Positions 28,101 through 42,000 of a DNA stretch of 64,000 bases are shown piece after piece. How positions within the stretch are numbered: the first letter of the stretch is position 1; every line of letters starts with the position of its first letter. Both the position numbers and the translations under genes were made by a program. Origin of the DNA: Dimorphilus gyrociliatus (taxonomy: Eukaryota > Annelida > Polychaeta > Dinophilidae); NCBI GenBank assembly GCA_904063045.1, contig CAJFCJ010000039.1:1-64000 (forward strand), in the 5' to 3' direction. A model generated the notes under the pieces. It ran no database searches and had not been told where the DNA came from. It was given only the letters and a program-made list of their open reading frames with translations.

Positions 28101-31100
28101 GTATCTGGTTGTTCAATTCCTTGTGAATCCTTAACAATTACATCATTGCCATCCTTATCAGTGAATCTGATTGTAACTTTTTCTACATTGTCTGGTGATT
28201 TCAATGTAACTCTATCAATTTCAACATTATCTCCTTCAGATACTCTGATTGTGACTGTTGGGTTTTCGTCATTTACACTTTCCCATAATGTTGGAGAAGT
28301 TGGGATAATGTCTTGTGGATTTCCGCTTGATACTGTAATATCATCAGGTTGAATGACCTTGTCATCATCCATGATTTCTTGACAATAAGTGACTGTTGTT
28401 GTTGATGGAGAGGTGGTTGTACCACTTGTTGTTCCAGTTGTTGTTCCAGTTGTTGTTCCAGTTGTTGTTCCAGTTGTTGTACCAGTGGTTGTTCCAGTGG
28501 TTGTTCCTGTTGTTGTTGTTTCTAAAAAGTAAGAATAGAGCACAAGTAGAAAATTTTACATTTTAAGAAAAAAATTTATATGCTGATTGATTAATGTAAA
28601 AATATATATAAATATATACATATCTATATATGTAAAATAAAAAACAAAAAGACAATTTACCTGGTTTAACACAAGCAAGAATTTCCACTTTGGTTGTGAC
28701 TGGTGTATCTTTGTCAGTTTTGGTGAAGGTCAATGTTACTTTAGTGCCCTTTGTCAATGCTAGATTATCTGGTATATCATCTGGAGAATATCCATCTTCT
28801 GGTTGATCATTTCCATCAGAATCTTTAACAGGAACATCATTGCCATCCTTATCTGTGATAGTGATCTTCACTTTGTCAACATTTTCAGGATTTATCAATG
28901 TTACTCTATCAATTTCTTCATCATCATTTTCAGATATTGTTACTGTGACAGTTGGGGATATCGTCATTATCACCACTTGTCCATGGTGTATTAGATTTTG
29001 GAATAATATCTGTTGGTGTTCCACTGCTAGTTTCAATATCATCAGGTTGAATAATGCTCTCTTCATCCATGATTTCTTGACAAAGTGTTGGTGTTGTTGT
29101 TGATGGTGTTGAAGTTGTACCACTTGTAGTTTTGGTTGTTGTACCAGTAGTTGTACCAGTAGTAGTACCAGTAGTAGTACCAGTAGTTGTTCCAGTAGTT
29201 GTACCAGTAGTTGTTCCAGTTGTAGTTCCTGTAGTTGTTCCTGTTGTTGTTGTCTCTGAATAAGGGTAGAAAAAAATTGAATATTTGTGCATAAATTTTT
29301 TGGTTTTTTTTAGGTTTAAACAAAATTAATTTACAAACCTTCCTCAGAACAAGCCAATATTGTTACTTGTGTTTTTACTGGTTCATTTGGAATGACCTTT
29401 GTGAATGTTAAAGTGACTGTGGTAGCAAGTGTGAGACTGAATTTTTGTGGTAAATTGTCTGGTGAATAGCCTGTATCTGGTTGTTCAATTCCTTGTGAAT
29501 CCTTAACAATTACATCATTGCCATCCTTATCAGTGAATCTGATTGTAACTTTTTCTACATTGTCTGGTGATTTCAATGTAACTCTATCAATTTCAACATT
29601 ATCTCCTTCAGATACTCTGATTGTGACTGTTGGGTTTTCGTCATTTACACTTTCCCATAATGTTGGAGAAGTTGGGATAATGTCTTGTGGATTTCCGCTT
29701 GATACTGTAATATCATCAGGTTGAATGACCTTGTCATCATCCATGATTTCTTGACAATAAGTGACTGTTGTTGTTGATGGAGAGGTGGTTGTACCACTTG
29801 TTGTTCCAGTTGTTGTTCCAGTTGTTGTTCCAGTTGTTGTTCCAGTTGTTGTACCAGTGGTTGTTCCAGTGGTTGTTCCTGTTGTTGTTGTTTCTAAAAA
29901 GTAAGAATAGAGCACAAGTAGAAAATTTTACATTTTAAGAAAAAAATTTATATGCTGATTGATTAATGTAAAAATATATATAAATATATACATATCTATA
30001 TATGTAAAATAAAAAACAAAAAGACAATTTACCTGGTTTAACACAAGCAAGAATTTCCACTTTGGTTGTGACTGGTGTATCTTTGTCAGTTTTGGTGAAG
30101 GTCAATGTTACTTTAGTGCCCTTTGTCAATGCTAGATTATCTGGTATATCATCTGGAGAATATCCATCTTCTGGTTGATCATTTCCATCAGAATCTTTAA
30201 CAGGAACATCATTGCCATCCTTATCTGTGATAGTGATCTTCACTTTGTCAACATTTTCAGGATTTATCAATGTTACTCTATCAATTTCTTCATCATCATT
30301 TTCAGATATTGTTACTGTGACAGTTGGGGTATCGTCATTATCACCACTTGTCCATGGTGTATTAGATTTTGGAATAATATCTGTTGGTGTTCCACTGCTA
30401 GTTTCAATATCATCAGGTTGAATAATGCTCTCTTCATCCATGATTTCTTGACAAAGTGTTGGTGTTGTTGTTGATGGTGTTGAAGTTGTACCACTTGTAG
30501 TTTTGGTTGTTGTACCAGTAGTTGTACCAGTAGTTGTACCAGTAGTAGTACCAGTAGTTGTTCCAGTTGTTGTTCCAGTTGTTGTACCAGTAGTTGTTCC
30601 AGTTGTAGTACCAGTAGTTGTACCAGTGGTTGTTCCAGTTGTTGTTCCTGTTGTTGTTCCTGTAGTAGTACCTGTAGTTGTACCAGTAGTTGTTCCTGTT
30701 GTTGTACCAGTTGTGGTACCTGTTGTTGTTCCAGTAGTTGTACCTGTTGTTGTACCTGTAGTTGTACCAGTAGTAGTACCAGTAGTTGTACCAGTAGTTG
30801 TTCCAGTTGTAGTTCCTGTAGTTGTTCCTGTTGTTGTTGTCTCTGAATAAGGGTAGAAAAAATTGAATATTTGTGCATAAATTTTTTGGTTTTTTTTAGG
30901 TTTAAACAAAATTAATTTACAAACCTTCCTCAGAACAAGCCAATATTGTTACTTGTGTTTTTACTGGTTCATTTGGAATGACCTTTGTGAATGTTAAAGT
31001 GACTGTGGTAGCAAGTGTGAGACTGAATTTTTGTGGTAAATTGTCTGGTGAATAGCCTGTATCTGGTTGTTCAATTCCTTGTGAATCCTTAACAATTACA

Positions 31101-34100
31101 TCATTGCCATCCTTATCAGTGAATCTGATTGTAACTTTTTCTACATTGTCTGGTGATTTCAATGTAACTCTATCAATTTCAACATTATCTCCTTCAGATA
31201 CTCTGATTGTGACTGTTGGGTTTTCGTCATTTACACTTTCCCATAATGTTGGAGAAGTTGGGATAATGTCTTGTGGATTTCCGCTTGATACTGTAATATC
31301 ATCAGGTTGAATGACCTTGTCATCATCCATGATTTCTTGACAATAAGTGACTGTTGTTGTTGATGGAGAGGTGGTTGTACCACTTGTTGTTCCAGTTGTT
31401 GTTCCAGTTGTTGTTCCAGTTGTTGTACCAGTGGTTGTTCCAGTGGTTGTTCCTGTTGTTGTTGTTTCTAAAAAGTAAGAATAGAGCACAAGTAGAAAAT
31501 TTTACATTTTAAGAAAAAAATTTATATGCTGATTGATTAATGTAAAAATATATATAAATATATACATATCTATATATGTAAAATAAAAAACAAAAAGACA
31601 ATTTACCTGGTTTAACACAAGCAAGAATTTCCACTTTGGTTGTGACTGGTGTATCTTTGTCAGTTTTGGTGAAGGTCAATGTTACTTTAGTGCCCTTTGT
31701 CAATGCTAGATTATCTGGTATATCATCTGGAGAATATCCATCTTCTGGTTGATCATTTCCATCAGAATCTTTAACAGGAACATCATTGCCATCCTTATCT
31801 GTGATAGTGATCTTCACTTTGTCAACATTTTCAGGATTTATCAATGTTACTCTATCAATTTCTTCATCATCATTTTCAGATATTGTTACTGTGACAGTTG
31901 GGGTATCGTCATTATCACCACTTGTCCATGGTGTATTAGATTTTGGAATAATATCTGTTGGTGTTCCACTGCTAGTTTCAATATCATCAGGTTGAATAAT
32001 GCTCTCTTCATCCATGATTTCTTGACAAAGTGTTGGTGTTGTTGTTGATGGGTGTTGAAGTTGTACCACTTGTAGTTTTGGTTGTTTGTACCAGTAGTTG
32101 TGTACCAGTAGTTAGTACCAGTAGTAGTACCAGTAGTTGCAGTAGTTGTACCAGTAGTTGTACCAGTAGTTGTTCCAGTTGTAGTTCCTGTAGTTGTTCC
32201 TGTTGTTGTTGTCTCTGAATAAGGGTAGAAAAAAATTGAATATTTGTGCATAAATTTTTTGGTTTTTTTTAGGTTTAAACAAAATTAATTTACAAACCTT
32301 CCTCAGAACAAGCCAATATTGTTACTTGTGTTTTTACTGGTTCATTTGGAATGACCTTTGTGAATGTTAAAGTGACTGTGGTAGCAAGTGTGAGACTGAA
32401 TTTTTGTGGTAAATTGTCTGGTGAATAGCCTGTATCTGGTTGTTCAATTCCTTGTGAATCCTTAACAATTACATCATTGCCATCCTTATCAGTGAATCTG
32501 ATTGTAACTTTTTCTACATTGTCTGGTGATTTCAATGTAACTCTATCAATTTCAACATTATCTCCTTCAGATACTCTGATTGTGACTGTTGGGTTTTCGT
32601 CATTTACACTTTCCCATAATGTTGGAGAAGTTGGGATAATGTCTTGTGGATTTCCGCTTGATACTGTAATATCATCAGGTTGAATGACCTTGTCATCATC
32701 CATGATTTCTTGACAATAAGTGACTGTTGTTGTTGATGGAGAGGTGGTTGTACCACTTGTTGTTCCAGTTGTTGTTCCAGTTGTTGTTCCAGTTGTTGTT
32801 CCAGTTGTTGTACCAGTGGTTGTTCCAGTGGTTGTTCCTGTTGTTGTTGTTTCTAAAAAGTAAGAATAGAGCACAAGTAGAAAATTTTACATTTTAAGAA
32901 AAAAATTTATATGCTGATTGATTAATGTAAAAATATATATAAATATATACATATCTATATATGTAAAATAAAAAACAAAAAGACAATTTACCTGGTTTAA
33001 CACAAGCAAGAATTTCCACTTTGGTTGTGACTGGTGTATCTTTGTCAGTTTTGGTGAAGGTCAATGTTACTTTAGTGCCCTTTGTCAATGCTAGATTATC
33101 TGGTATATCATCTGGAGAATATCCATCTTCTGGTTGATCATTTCCATCAGAATCTTTAACAGGAACATCATTGCCATCCTTATCTGTGATAGTGATCTTC
33201 ACTTTGTCAACATTTTCAGGATTTATCAATGTTACTCTATCAATTTCTTCATCATCATTTTCAGATATTGTTACTGTGACAGTTGGGGTATCGTCATTAT
33301 CACCACTTGTCCATGGTGTATTAGATTTTGGAATAATATCTGTTGGTGTTCCACTGCTAGTTTCAATATCATCAGGTTGAATAATGCTCTCTTCATCCAT
33401 GATTTCTTGACAAAGTGTTGGTGTTGTTGTTGATGGTGTTGAAGTTGTACCACTTGTAGTTTTGGTTGTTGTACCAGTAGTTGTACCAGTAGTTGTACCA
33501 GTAGTAGTACCAGTATGTTGTTCCAGTTGTTGTACCAGTAGTTGTTCCAGTTGTAGTACCAGTAGTTGTACCAGTGGTTGTTCCAGTTGTTGTTCCTGTT
33601 GTTGTTCCTGTAGTAGTACCTGTAGTTGTACAGTAGTTGTTCCTGTTGTTGTACCAGTTGTGGTACTGTTGTTGTTCCAGTAGTTGTACCTGTTGTTGTA
33701 CCTGTAGTTGTACCAGTAGTAGTACAGTAGTTGTACCAGTAGTTGTTCCAGTTGTAGTTCCTGTAGTTGTTCCTGTTGTTGTTGTCTCTGAATAAGGGTA
33801 GAAAAAATTGAATATTTGTGCATAAATTTTTTGGTTTTTTTTAGGTTTAAACAAAATTAATTTACAAACCTTCCTCAGAACAAGCCAATATTGTTACTTG
33901 TGTTTTTACTGGTTCATTTGGAATGACCTTTGTGAATGTTAAAGTGACTGTGGTAGCAAGTGTGAGACTGAATTTTTGTGGTAAATTGTCTGGTGAATAG
34001 CCTGTATCTGGTTGTTCAATTCCTTGTGAATCCTTAACAATTACATCATTGCCATCCTTATCAGTGAATCTGATTGTAACTTTTTCTACATTGTCTGGTG

Positions 34101-37100
34101 ATTTCAATGTAACTCTATCAATTTCAACATTATCTCCTTCAGATACTCTGATTGTGACTGTTGGGTTTTCGTCATTTACACTTTCCCATAATGTTGGAGA
34201 AGTTGGGATAATGTCTTGTGGATTTCCGCTTGATACTGTAATATCATCAGGTTGAATGACCTTGTCATCATCCATGATTTCTTGACAATAAGTGACTGTT
34301 GTTGTTGATGGAGAGGTGGTTGTACCACTTGTTGTTCCAGTTGTTGTTCCAGTTGTTGTTCCAGTTGTTGTACCAGTGGTTGTTCCAGTGGTTGTTCCTG
34401 TTGTTGTTGTTTCTAAAAAGTAAGAATAGAGCACAAGTAGAAAATTTTACATTTTAAGAAAAAATTTATATGCTGATTGATTAATGTAAAAATATATATA
34501 AATATATACATATCTATATATGTAAAATAAAAAACAAAAAGACAATTTACCTGGTTTAACACAAGCAAGAATTTCCACTTTGGTTGTGACTGGTGTATCT
34601 TTGTCAGTTTTGGTGAAGGTCAATGTTACTTTAGTGCCCTTTGTCAATGCTAGATTATCTGGTATATCATCTGGAGAATATCCATCTTCTGGTTGATCAT
34701 TTCCATCAGAATCTTTAACAGGAACATCATTGCCATCCTTATCTGTGATAGTGATCTTCACTTTGTCAACATTTTCAGGATTTATCAATGTTACTCTATC
34801 AATTTCTTCATCATCATTTTCAGATATTGTTACTGTGACAGTTGGGGTATCGTCATTATCACCACTTGTCCATGGTGTATTAGATTTTGGAATAATATCT
34901 GTTGGTGTTCCACTGCTAGTTTCAATATCATCAGGTTGAATAATGCTCTCTTCATCCATGATTTCTTGACAAAGTGTTGGTGTTGTTGTTGATGGTGTTG
35001 AAGTTGTACCACTTGTAGTTTTGGTTGTTGTACCAGTAGTTGTACCAGTAGTAGTACCAGTAGTAGTACCAGTAGTTGTTCCAGTAGTTGTACCAGTAGT
35101 TGTTCCAGTTGTAGTTCCTGTAGTTGTTCCTGTTGTTGTTGTCTCTGAATAAGGGTAGAAAAAAATTGAATATTTGTGCATAAATTTTTTGGTTTTTTTT
35201 AGGTTTAAACAAAATTAATTTACAAACCTTCCTCAGAACAAGCCAATATTGTTACTTGTGTTTTTACTGGTTCATTTGGAATGACCTTTGTGAATGTTAA
35301 AGTGACTGTGGTAGCAAGTGTGAGACTGAATTTTTGTGGTAAATTGTCTGGTGAATAGCCTGTATCTGGTTGTTCAATTCCTTGTGAATCCTTAACAATT
35401 ACATCATTGCCATCCTTATCAGTGAATCTGATTGTAACTTTTTCTACATTGTCTGGTGATTTCAATGTAACTCTATCAATTTCAACATTATCTCCTTCAG
35501 ATACTCTGATTGTGACTGTTGGGTTTTCGTCATTTACACTTTCCCATAATGTTGGAGAAGTTGGGATAATGTCTTGTGGATTTCCGCTTGATACTGTAAT
35601 ATCATCAGGTTGAATGACCTTGTCATCATCCATGATTTCTTGACAATAAGTGACTGTTGTTGTTGATGGAGAGGTGGTTGTACCACTTGTTGTTCCAGTT
35701 GTTGTTCCAGTTGTTGTTCCAGTTGTTGTTCCAGTTGTTGTACCAGTGGTTGTTCCAGTGGTTGTTCCTGTTGTTGTTGTTTCTAAAAAGTAAGAATAGA
35801 GCACAAGTAGAAAATTTTACATTTTAAGAAAAAAATTTATATGCTGATTGATTAATGTAAAAATATATATAAATATATACATATCTATATATGTAAAATA
35901 AAAAACAAAAAGACAATTTACCTGGTTTAACACAAGCAAGAATTTCCACTTTGGTTGTGACTGGTGTATCTTTGTCAGTTTTGGTGAAGGTCAATGTTAC
36001 TTTAGTGCCCTTTGTCAATGCTAGATTATCTGGTATATCATCTGGAGAATATCCATCTTCTGGTTGATCATTTCCATCAGAATCTTTAACAGGAACATCA
36101 TTGCCATCCTTATCTGTGATAGTGATCTTCACTTTGTCAACATTTTCAGGATTTATCAATGTTACTCTATCAATTTCTTCATCATCATTTTCAGATATTG
36201 TTACTGTGACAGTTGGGGTATCGTCATTATCACCACTTGTCCATGGTGTATTAGATTTTGGAATAATATCTGTTGGTGTTCCACTGCTAGTTTCAATATC
36301 ATCAGGTTGAATAATGCTCTCTTCATCCATGATTTCTTGACAAAGTGTTGGTGTTGTTGTTGATGGTGTTGAAGTTGTACCACTTGTAGTTTTGGTTGTT
36401 GTACCAGTAGTTGTACCAGTAGTTGTTCCAGTTGTTGTTCCAGTTGTTGTACCAGTAGTTGTTCCAGTTGTAGTACCAGTAGTTGTACCAGTGGTTGTTG
36501 TCTCTAAATAAGTGTAGAAAAAAATTGATTATTTGTGTATGAATTTTTTTTTTTTAGGTTTAAACAAAATTAGTTTTCAAACCTTCTTCAGAACAGGCTA
36601 AAATAGAGAGTTGTGTTTTTACTGGTTCATTTGGAATGACCTTTGTGAATGTTAAAGTTACTGTGGTAGCAAGTGTGAGACTGAATTTTTGTGGTAAATT
36701 GTCTGGTGAATAGCCTGTATCTGGTTGTTCAATTCCTTGTGAATCCCTAACCATGATATCATTGCCATCCTTATCAGTGAATCTGATTTTAACTTTTTCT
36801 ATATTTTCGTGATTTAATAAAGTAACCCTATCAATTTCAACATTATCTCCTTCAGATACTCTGATTGTGACTGTTGGGTTTTCGTCATTTACACTTTCCC
36901 ATAATGTTGGAGAAGTTGGGATAATGTCTTGTGGATTTCCACTTGATACTGTAATATCATCAGGTTGAATGACCTTGTCATCATCCATGATTTCTTGACA
37001 ATATGTGACTGTTGTTGTTGATGGAGAGGTGGTTGTACCACTTGTTGTTCCAGTTGTTGTTCCAGTTGTTGTTCCAGTTGTTGTACCAGTGGTTGTTCCT

Positions 37101-39005
37101 GTTGTTGTTGTTTCTAAAAAGTAAGAATAGAGCACAAGTAGAAAATTTTACATTTTAAGAAAAAAATTAATATGCTGATTGATTAATGTAAAAATATATA
37201 TAAATATATACATATCTATATATGTAAAATAATAAACAAAAAGACAATTTACCTGGTTTAACACAAGCAAGAATTTCCACTTTGGTTGTGACTGGTGTAT
37301 CTTTGTCAGTTTTGGTGAAGGTCAATGTTACTTTAGTGCCCTTTGTCAATGCTAGATTATCTGGTATATCATCTGGAGAATATCCATCTTCTGGTTGATC
37401 ATTTCCATCAGAATCTTTAACAGGAACATCATTGCCATCCTTATCTGTGATAGTGATCTTCACTTTGTCAACATTTTCAGGATTTATCAATGTTACTCTA
37501 TCAATTTCTTCATCATCATTTTCAGATATTGTTACTGTGACAGTTGGGATATCGTCATTATCACCACTTGTCCATGGTGTATTAGATTTTGGAATAATAT
37601 CTGTTGGTGTTCCACTGCTAGTTTCAATATCATCAGGTTGAATAATGCTCTCTTCATCCATGATTTCTTGACAAAGTGTTGGTGTTGTTGTTGATGGTGT
37701 TGAAGTTGTACCACTGGTAGTTTTGGTTGTTGTACGAGTAGTTGTACCTGTAGTAGTTTCAGTAGTAGTACCAGTAGTTGTTTCAGTTGTAGTTCCAGTG
37801 GTTGTACCAGAAGTGGTGAATGTTGTTGTTGCAGTTGTTGTTGATGTTGTTGCTATTTTGTGAAGTGTGATAATGAGTTATATATTATGTTAGAGAGAAT
37901 ATTTAATTACTTTTTTGATAGCAGGCATGAACTTTCAAGTTTGATATTTCTTGCTGTCCTCCACCACTTCCTGGAAATCCTGTTTGAACTAACTTGATCT
38001 TCAGTGTTGTAGTGCCTTGAACTTTAGGAATATCTAGTTGTATTGTAGTTGCCACAGGAGTATTTCCATTTGTCAGAATTGTTTTTGCCTGAAAATATTC
38101 TTTTACTGTTGTTCTGTGGTTTTTTTTAGGCCAACAGAAAATGTCCCTTAGTGAGATATTCGAAAACCATTTTTGTGAATGTAAAAGTGCAGGAGGAAGT
38201 AAAGTAGTGTTTGATCGGTAAGCAGGATAGGTTTTTTTAAGGGTGACAGACAATGATGAATGTTAGACATAGATAAGGGCTTTTTGAGGTTTAGGGTAAA
38301 GTCAAGCACTATGGGAAATTTTCTGTGGCTGCCATTTTTACCTGTGTATATTGATTATCAAATTCTAACTCTATTTCAGAAGCATATTTTGTTTCAAGAA
38401 ATATTTCTGCAAATGTTTCAGCAGAGTTAGTGAGTGTTATTGTTATAATTGTGTCCTCTAAATCAGCAGCTTGATATCCAATATCATCAAATAAATGACT
38501 GCTCTCTCTGCCAGGTGTTGAAGGTTTTGTTAAAGAGTAAATCATATCTCCTTCAGTGTAAACATCACGCATATTTTCTTGTGAACATATTTCTGTAGAG
38601 AAAAGGCTTTTTAGTGAACAAGTTGTAAATATAGAAGTTAAAAGCAAAGTCACAACGTGAAGGGCAATATGTAATTTTATAACAGTATTTCATGCGGTGC
38701 AATATTTTAATAAAAATGAATAAATAGAAATATATATTTAAAAATAATATTGACTTGGTGAAGATGTTGTAGTAATCGTAGTTGATGTGGAAGTTGTTGA
38801 GCATCCTTTTTCATCCTCTCCATTTTCGCAATCCATTTCGCCATCACAGATCTTGTCTAGTGGTAAACATTTCTTTTTTATGCCAACAAAGTAGCAGTTT
38901 TCCATTGGTTTCGTCCCTTCTTCACATTCTAAAAGATTTCAATTTTTACACAATAAGTCAATTAGAAAGTTAGAGAATGAGGTATCGAATTAAAATAATA
39001 AATGA

Positions 39006-39044
<39 letters not shown>

Positions 39045-42000
39045 GTGTTTATGCCTATATACATATATGTATATACGGTTATTTTGTAGCCCCATTCTCA
39101 TCTAATTAACAACAACAGCAAACTGACCACAATCAGTTTCATCATCGCATTCCTCATGGCAATCACAAATGCCATTGCAACGAGTACTTGGTGGTAAACA
39201 TAATTTTGAGACTGCACATTCATAGAAACCGTTTGCACATTGACTTGTAGTGGTACCTGGCGTTGTTGTAGTTGTTGTAGCAGTGGTTGATTGCGTTGTA
39301 GTTGTATGATAACATGCCCTAAGTAACAAATTCTCAAAACTTACAAATCCAGAACCGATTTTTTCCAGCACTTTTATCTCAAAGAATTGAGATTTTACTG
39401 GTGGTTTTATATCCATTATTAATTCTGCTTTATTAGAGCTATCCACTGTCATTGGTATCTATAATGATATTATTAGCTTGAGTGTTTATTTAATAATCCA
39501 TTTATTTTTTACCTCTGGACTAATACCACCAGCTGTAATAAACTGAACTCTTTTTATATTTGCTGTTTTGAATGCAATATGAGTAATTTGGTCGACCTCA
39601 ACATTGAAATCAATTCTCAAGGCAATATTATTTCCAGATATTATGCTGGCTGAATTGCTCTTCTCAAATGCTGATTTGGCATCAACTGAATATGCCTCTG
39701 CTCCAACAGATGTCAAAGTTGCACTTACAAGATTAACATTTTCGTAGTTAAATGCATCGCACAGTTCAGGTTCTATTAAAAAATAATTTTAAGTTAATGA
39801 ATATAAAATGAGTGATATTTTACTTGTTGTTGTTGCTGTTGTTGATCCAGTGCTTGTTGTTGAAGGTTTTCCACAAGCTATAATATCAAAATTTTTAATC
39901 TTGGGTATTCCTGAAGTAGCTTTCAAAATGAGAGTCAATTTTACAGCCTTTAAACCATCTAATGTTAATATTGAAGGGCTCCAAAAGCCTTGTTCACTTG
40001 GTGCTTCAATCTAGAAAATATCAATATTAAAACAAAATATAAAATTTGTAATTTTGATCTAGTCTTTGTAAATACCTCTTGTGGAACATCCATCTCGTCC
40101 TGTCCAGCTAACTTGACTCTATACTGAAGAGTTTTTACATCACCCAGTAGAAGGGAGTAACTTCCAATATAAATACTTCCATCATTGGGCTGAAGTTCAA
40201 AGGACCATTCTGCTACTCCATCGGCCATATCTTCAACTGTGGGTAAAAATACTGCACCTGAACCGGCAAGGGCGTTTATAGATGTAGCAGAATTTGATGT
40301 AGCAGATGTTATAATATTCTCGGTGTTCACATTATATTGTATATCCTCACAAATGCCTATTTAAAATGACATTTTTCTTTATTTTCATGTTTAATATAGA
40401 TTATGTAATTGTAATCGTACTTGATGTTGTGGTAGCTGTTGTGCTTGTTGTTGTTGTTTCTGGTACATGACAAACCTTCCCGAATAGATTAAAGACTTCG
40501 ATAGGTTGACCAGATGTTTTGGCAAATAGCTCTATCTCTATTTTTCCTATAGGTATTCCTGATGGAGAAATATGTAGAATACATTTATCACCATTGTAAC
40601 TTCCAGAAGTATCCAGCTAAAAGAAAAATATTAGAATATGAGATTTTTAAAAACAGCTTATTAACTCACATATTGCTTTTCCATTTCTGTTCCATCTTCT
40701 AATGTCACTTTGAAACTAAATTTGTTGATATTGCGAGCGAAAAATTCAAATTGATACAGGGTATTATCACCATCCATACTTGGTTTCAAAACTAGTTGTA
40801 CAATGTCATTTATTTCCGAATAACTTGTACCAAAGCCCTATTGTTAGAAAATCTTAATAGGTAAAATCTGATAAAAAATTTATCTGTTACCGATAAGGCA
40901 GCTTGTAAAGTGGCATCGTTGTTAGTCGAACTGGACACATCGAGAGAAGTTGGACTGGCCGAGTTGTAATCGTATACAGTTCCATCAACACAGATTTGTG
41001 ATGTGGTTGTTCCTGTTGTAGTACCAGTTGTAGTACCAGTTGTAGTACCAGTTGTAGTACCAGTTGTTGTGCCAGTTGTAGTACCAGTTGTAGTACCAGT
41101 TGTTGTGCCAGTTGTAGTACCAGTTGTAGTACCAGTTGTTGTGCCAGTTGTAGTACCAGTTGTAGTACCAGTAGTAGTTCCAGTTGTTGTTCCGGTGGTT
41201 GTACCAGTTGTTGTTCCAGTGGTTGTTGTTGGTTCTGTGTGACAAACTTTGACTTCAAAATCCTTAACGAGAATAGATGGTGCTCCATCGACTCGAAGCA
41301 TTGTGATTTTTAGGGAGCTTAGAACAAATCCGTCAAGGTTTAATGCAATAGTCAACCAAGCATTTTGGTTACTTGGCACTCCCTATAGAAAAGTTAAGAT
41401 ATTTTAAAGACTAAAAGACAAATGGTATTTAGATAACTGAATAAATACCGTTTTAATTGGAGTGGTAGAATCTCCATTATAAATATTGTATAATTTTACA
41501 TTTGTAATTGTTAATTTAAGTTTAATAATTCTTGTTTCTCCAAGCATATTTGGTGTCAAAACTAATGTTAATGAGTCAGCTTCTTCCTTATAAATGTCTT
41601 CGCTTCCCTATTGGACGGAATGGTATAGTGATGAACAAATGTTTCACTGTTATAAGAATTTAATAAACCTTTAAGGCTTTGTCAGTATCAGCAAATACTG
41701 CATTCTGATTAACCAAATTTAATATATTGGATGTTTCACTATCAAAACTGTATTCAGTGCCTTGTCCTTCCAAACAAACTTGAGCTAAAATAAGTGGAAG
41801 AAATGAGTAATGAACTATGCGAATAGGTGATTTTAATTACGTTGTGTTGTTGTTGTTGTTGGTGGAGTTGTTGTTGTTGCAGTTGTTGCTGGAAAAATTG
41901 TTTAATTAATATTTTAAGATATAATTTATTAATTAATCAATCAAAGTATACTTGTAACTGGTTTGTAACAAATAACTGCACGTAGTTTTCCAATGCTAAT

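Larger units (their letters stand above)
1..37852 (-). repeat. tandem array of 26 A/B exon dimers within the giant glycoprotein gene
   Basis: Two exon types alternate through 37.9 kb. A exons encode a TTTG linker then a module from [10 protein letters not shown] to ILACVKP. B exons encode a shorter TTTG linker then a module from [11 protein letters not shown] to ILACSEEG. A and B modules align along their length at roughly 60 percent identity. Unit periods are about 1,360 or 1,575 bp, set by linker length. The A-to-B intron is about 138 bp and the B-to-A intron about 83 bp; both are nearly identical in every copy. All exons start and end in phase 1, so the split codon is rebuilt as GAA or GAG (Glu) at each junction. 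Central copies, introns included, are almost base-identical, so duplication was recent or gene conversion is active. The array runs off the left edge. Confidence 0.95.

Noticed and set aside
32030-32218. Plus-strand frame rich in Ser and Cys (CTSSCVPVV and similar)
   Set aside because: It arises from base insertions in the damaged linker of unit 5 and is not seen in intact units.
1-37852. CRISPR-like or satellite array
   Set aside because: The unit is 1.36-1.58 kb with exon-intron structure and phase-consistent coding. The 12-bp repeats have no spacers.
37903-38253. Single long exon covering the end of module 9 and the 253-bp upstream intron
   Set aside because: The upstream part ([19 protein letters not shown]) has no module-like pattern. 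A TTTTCAG acceptor at 38089 joins in frame to exon 29.
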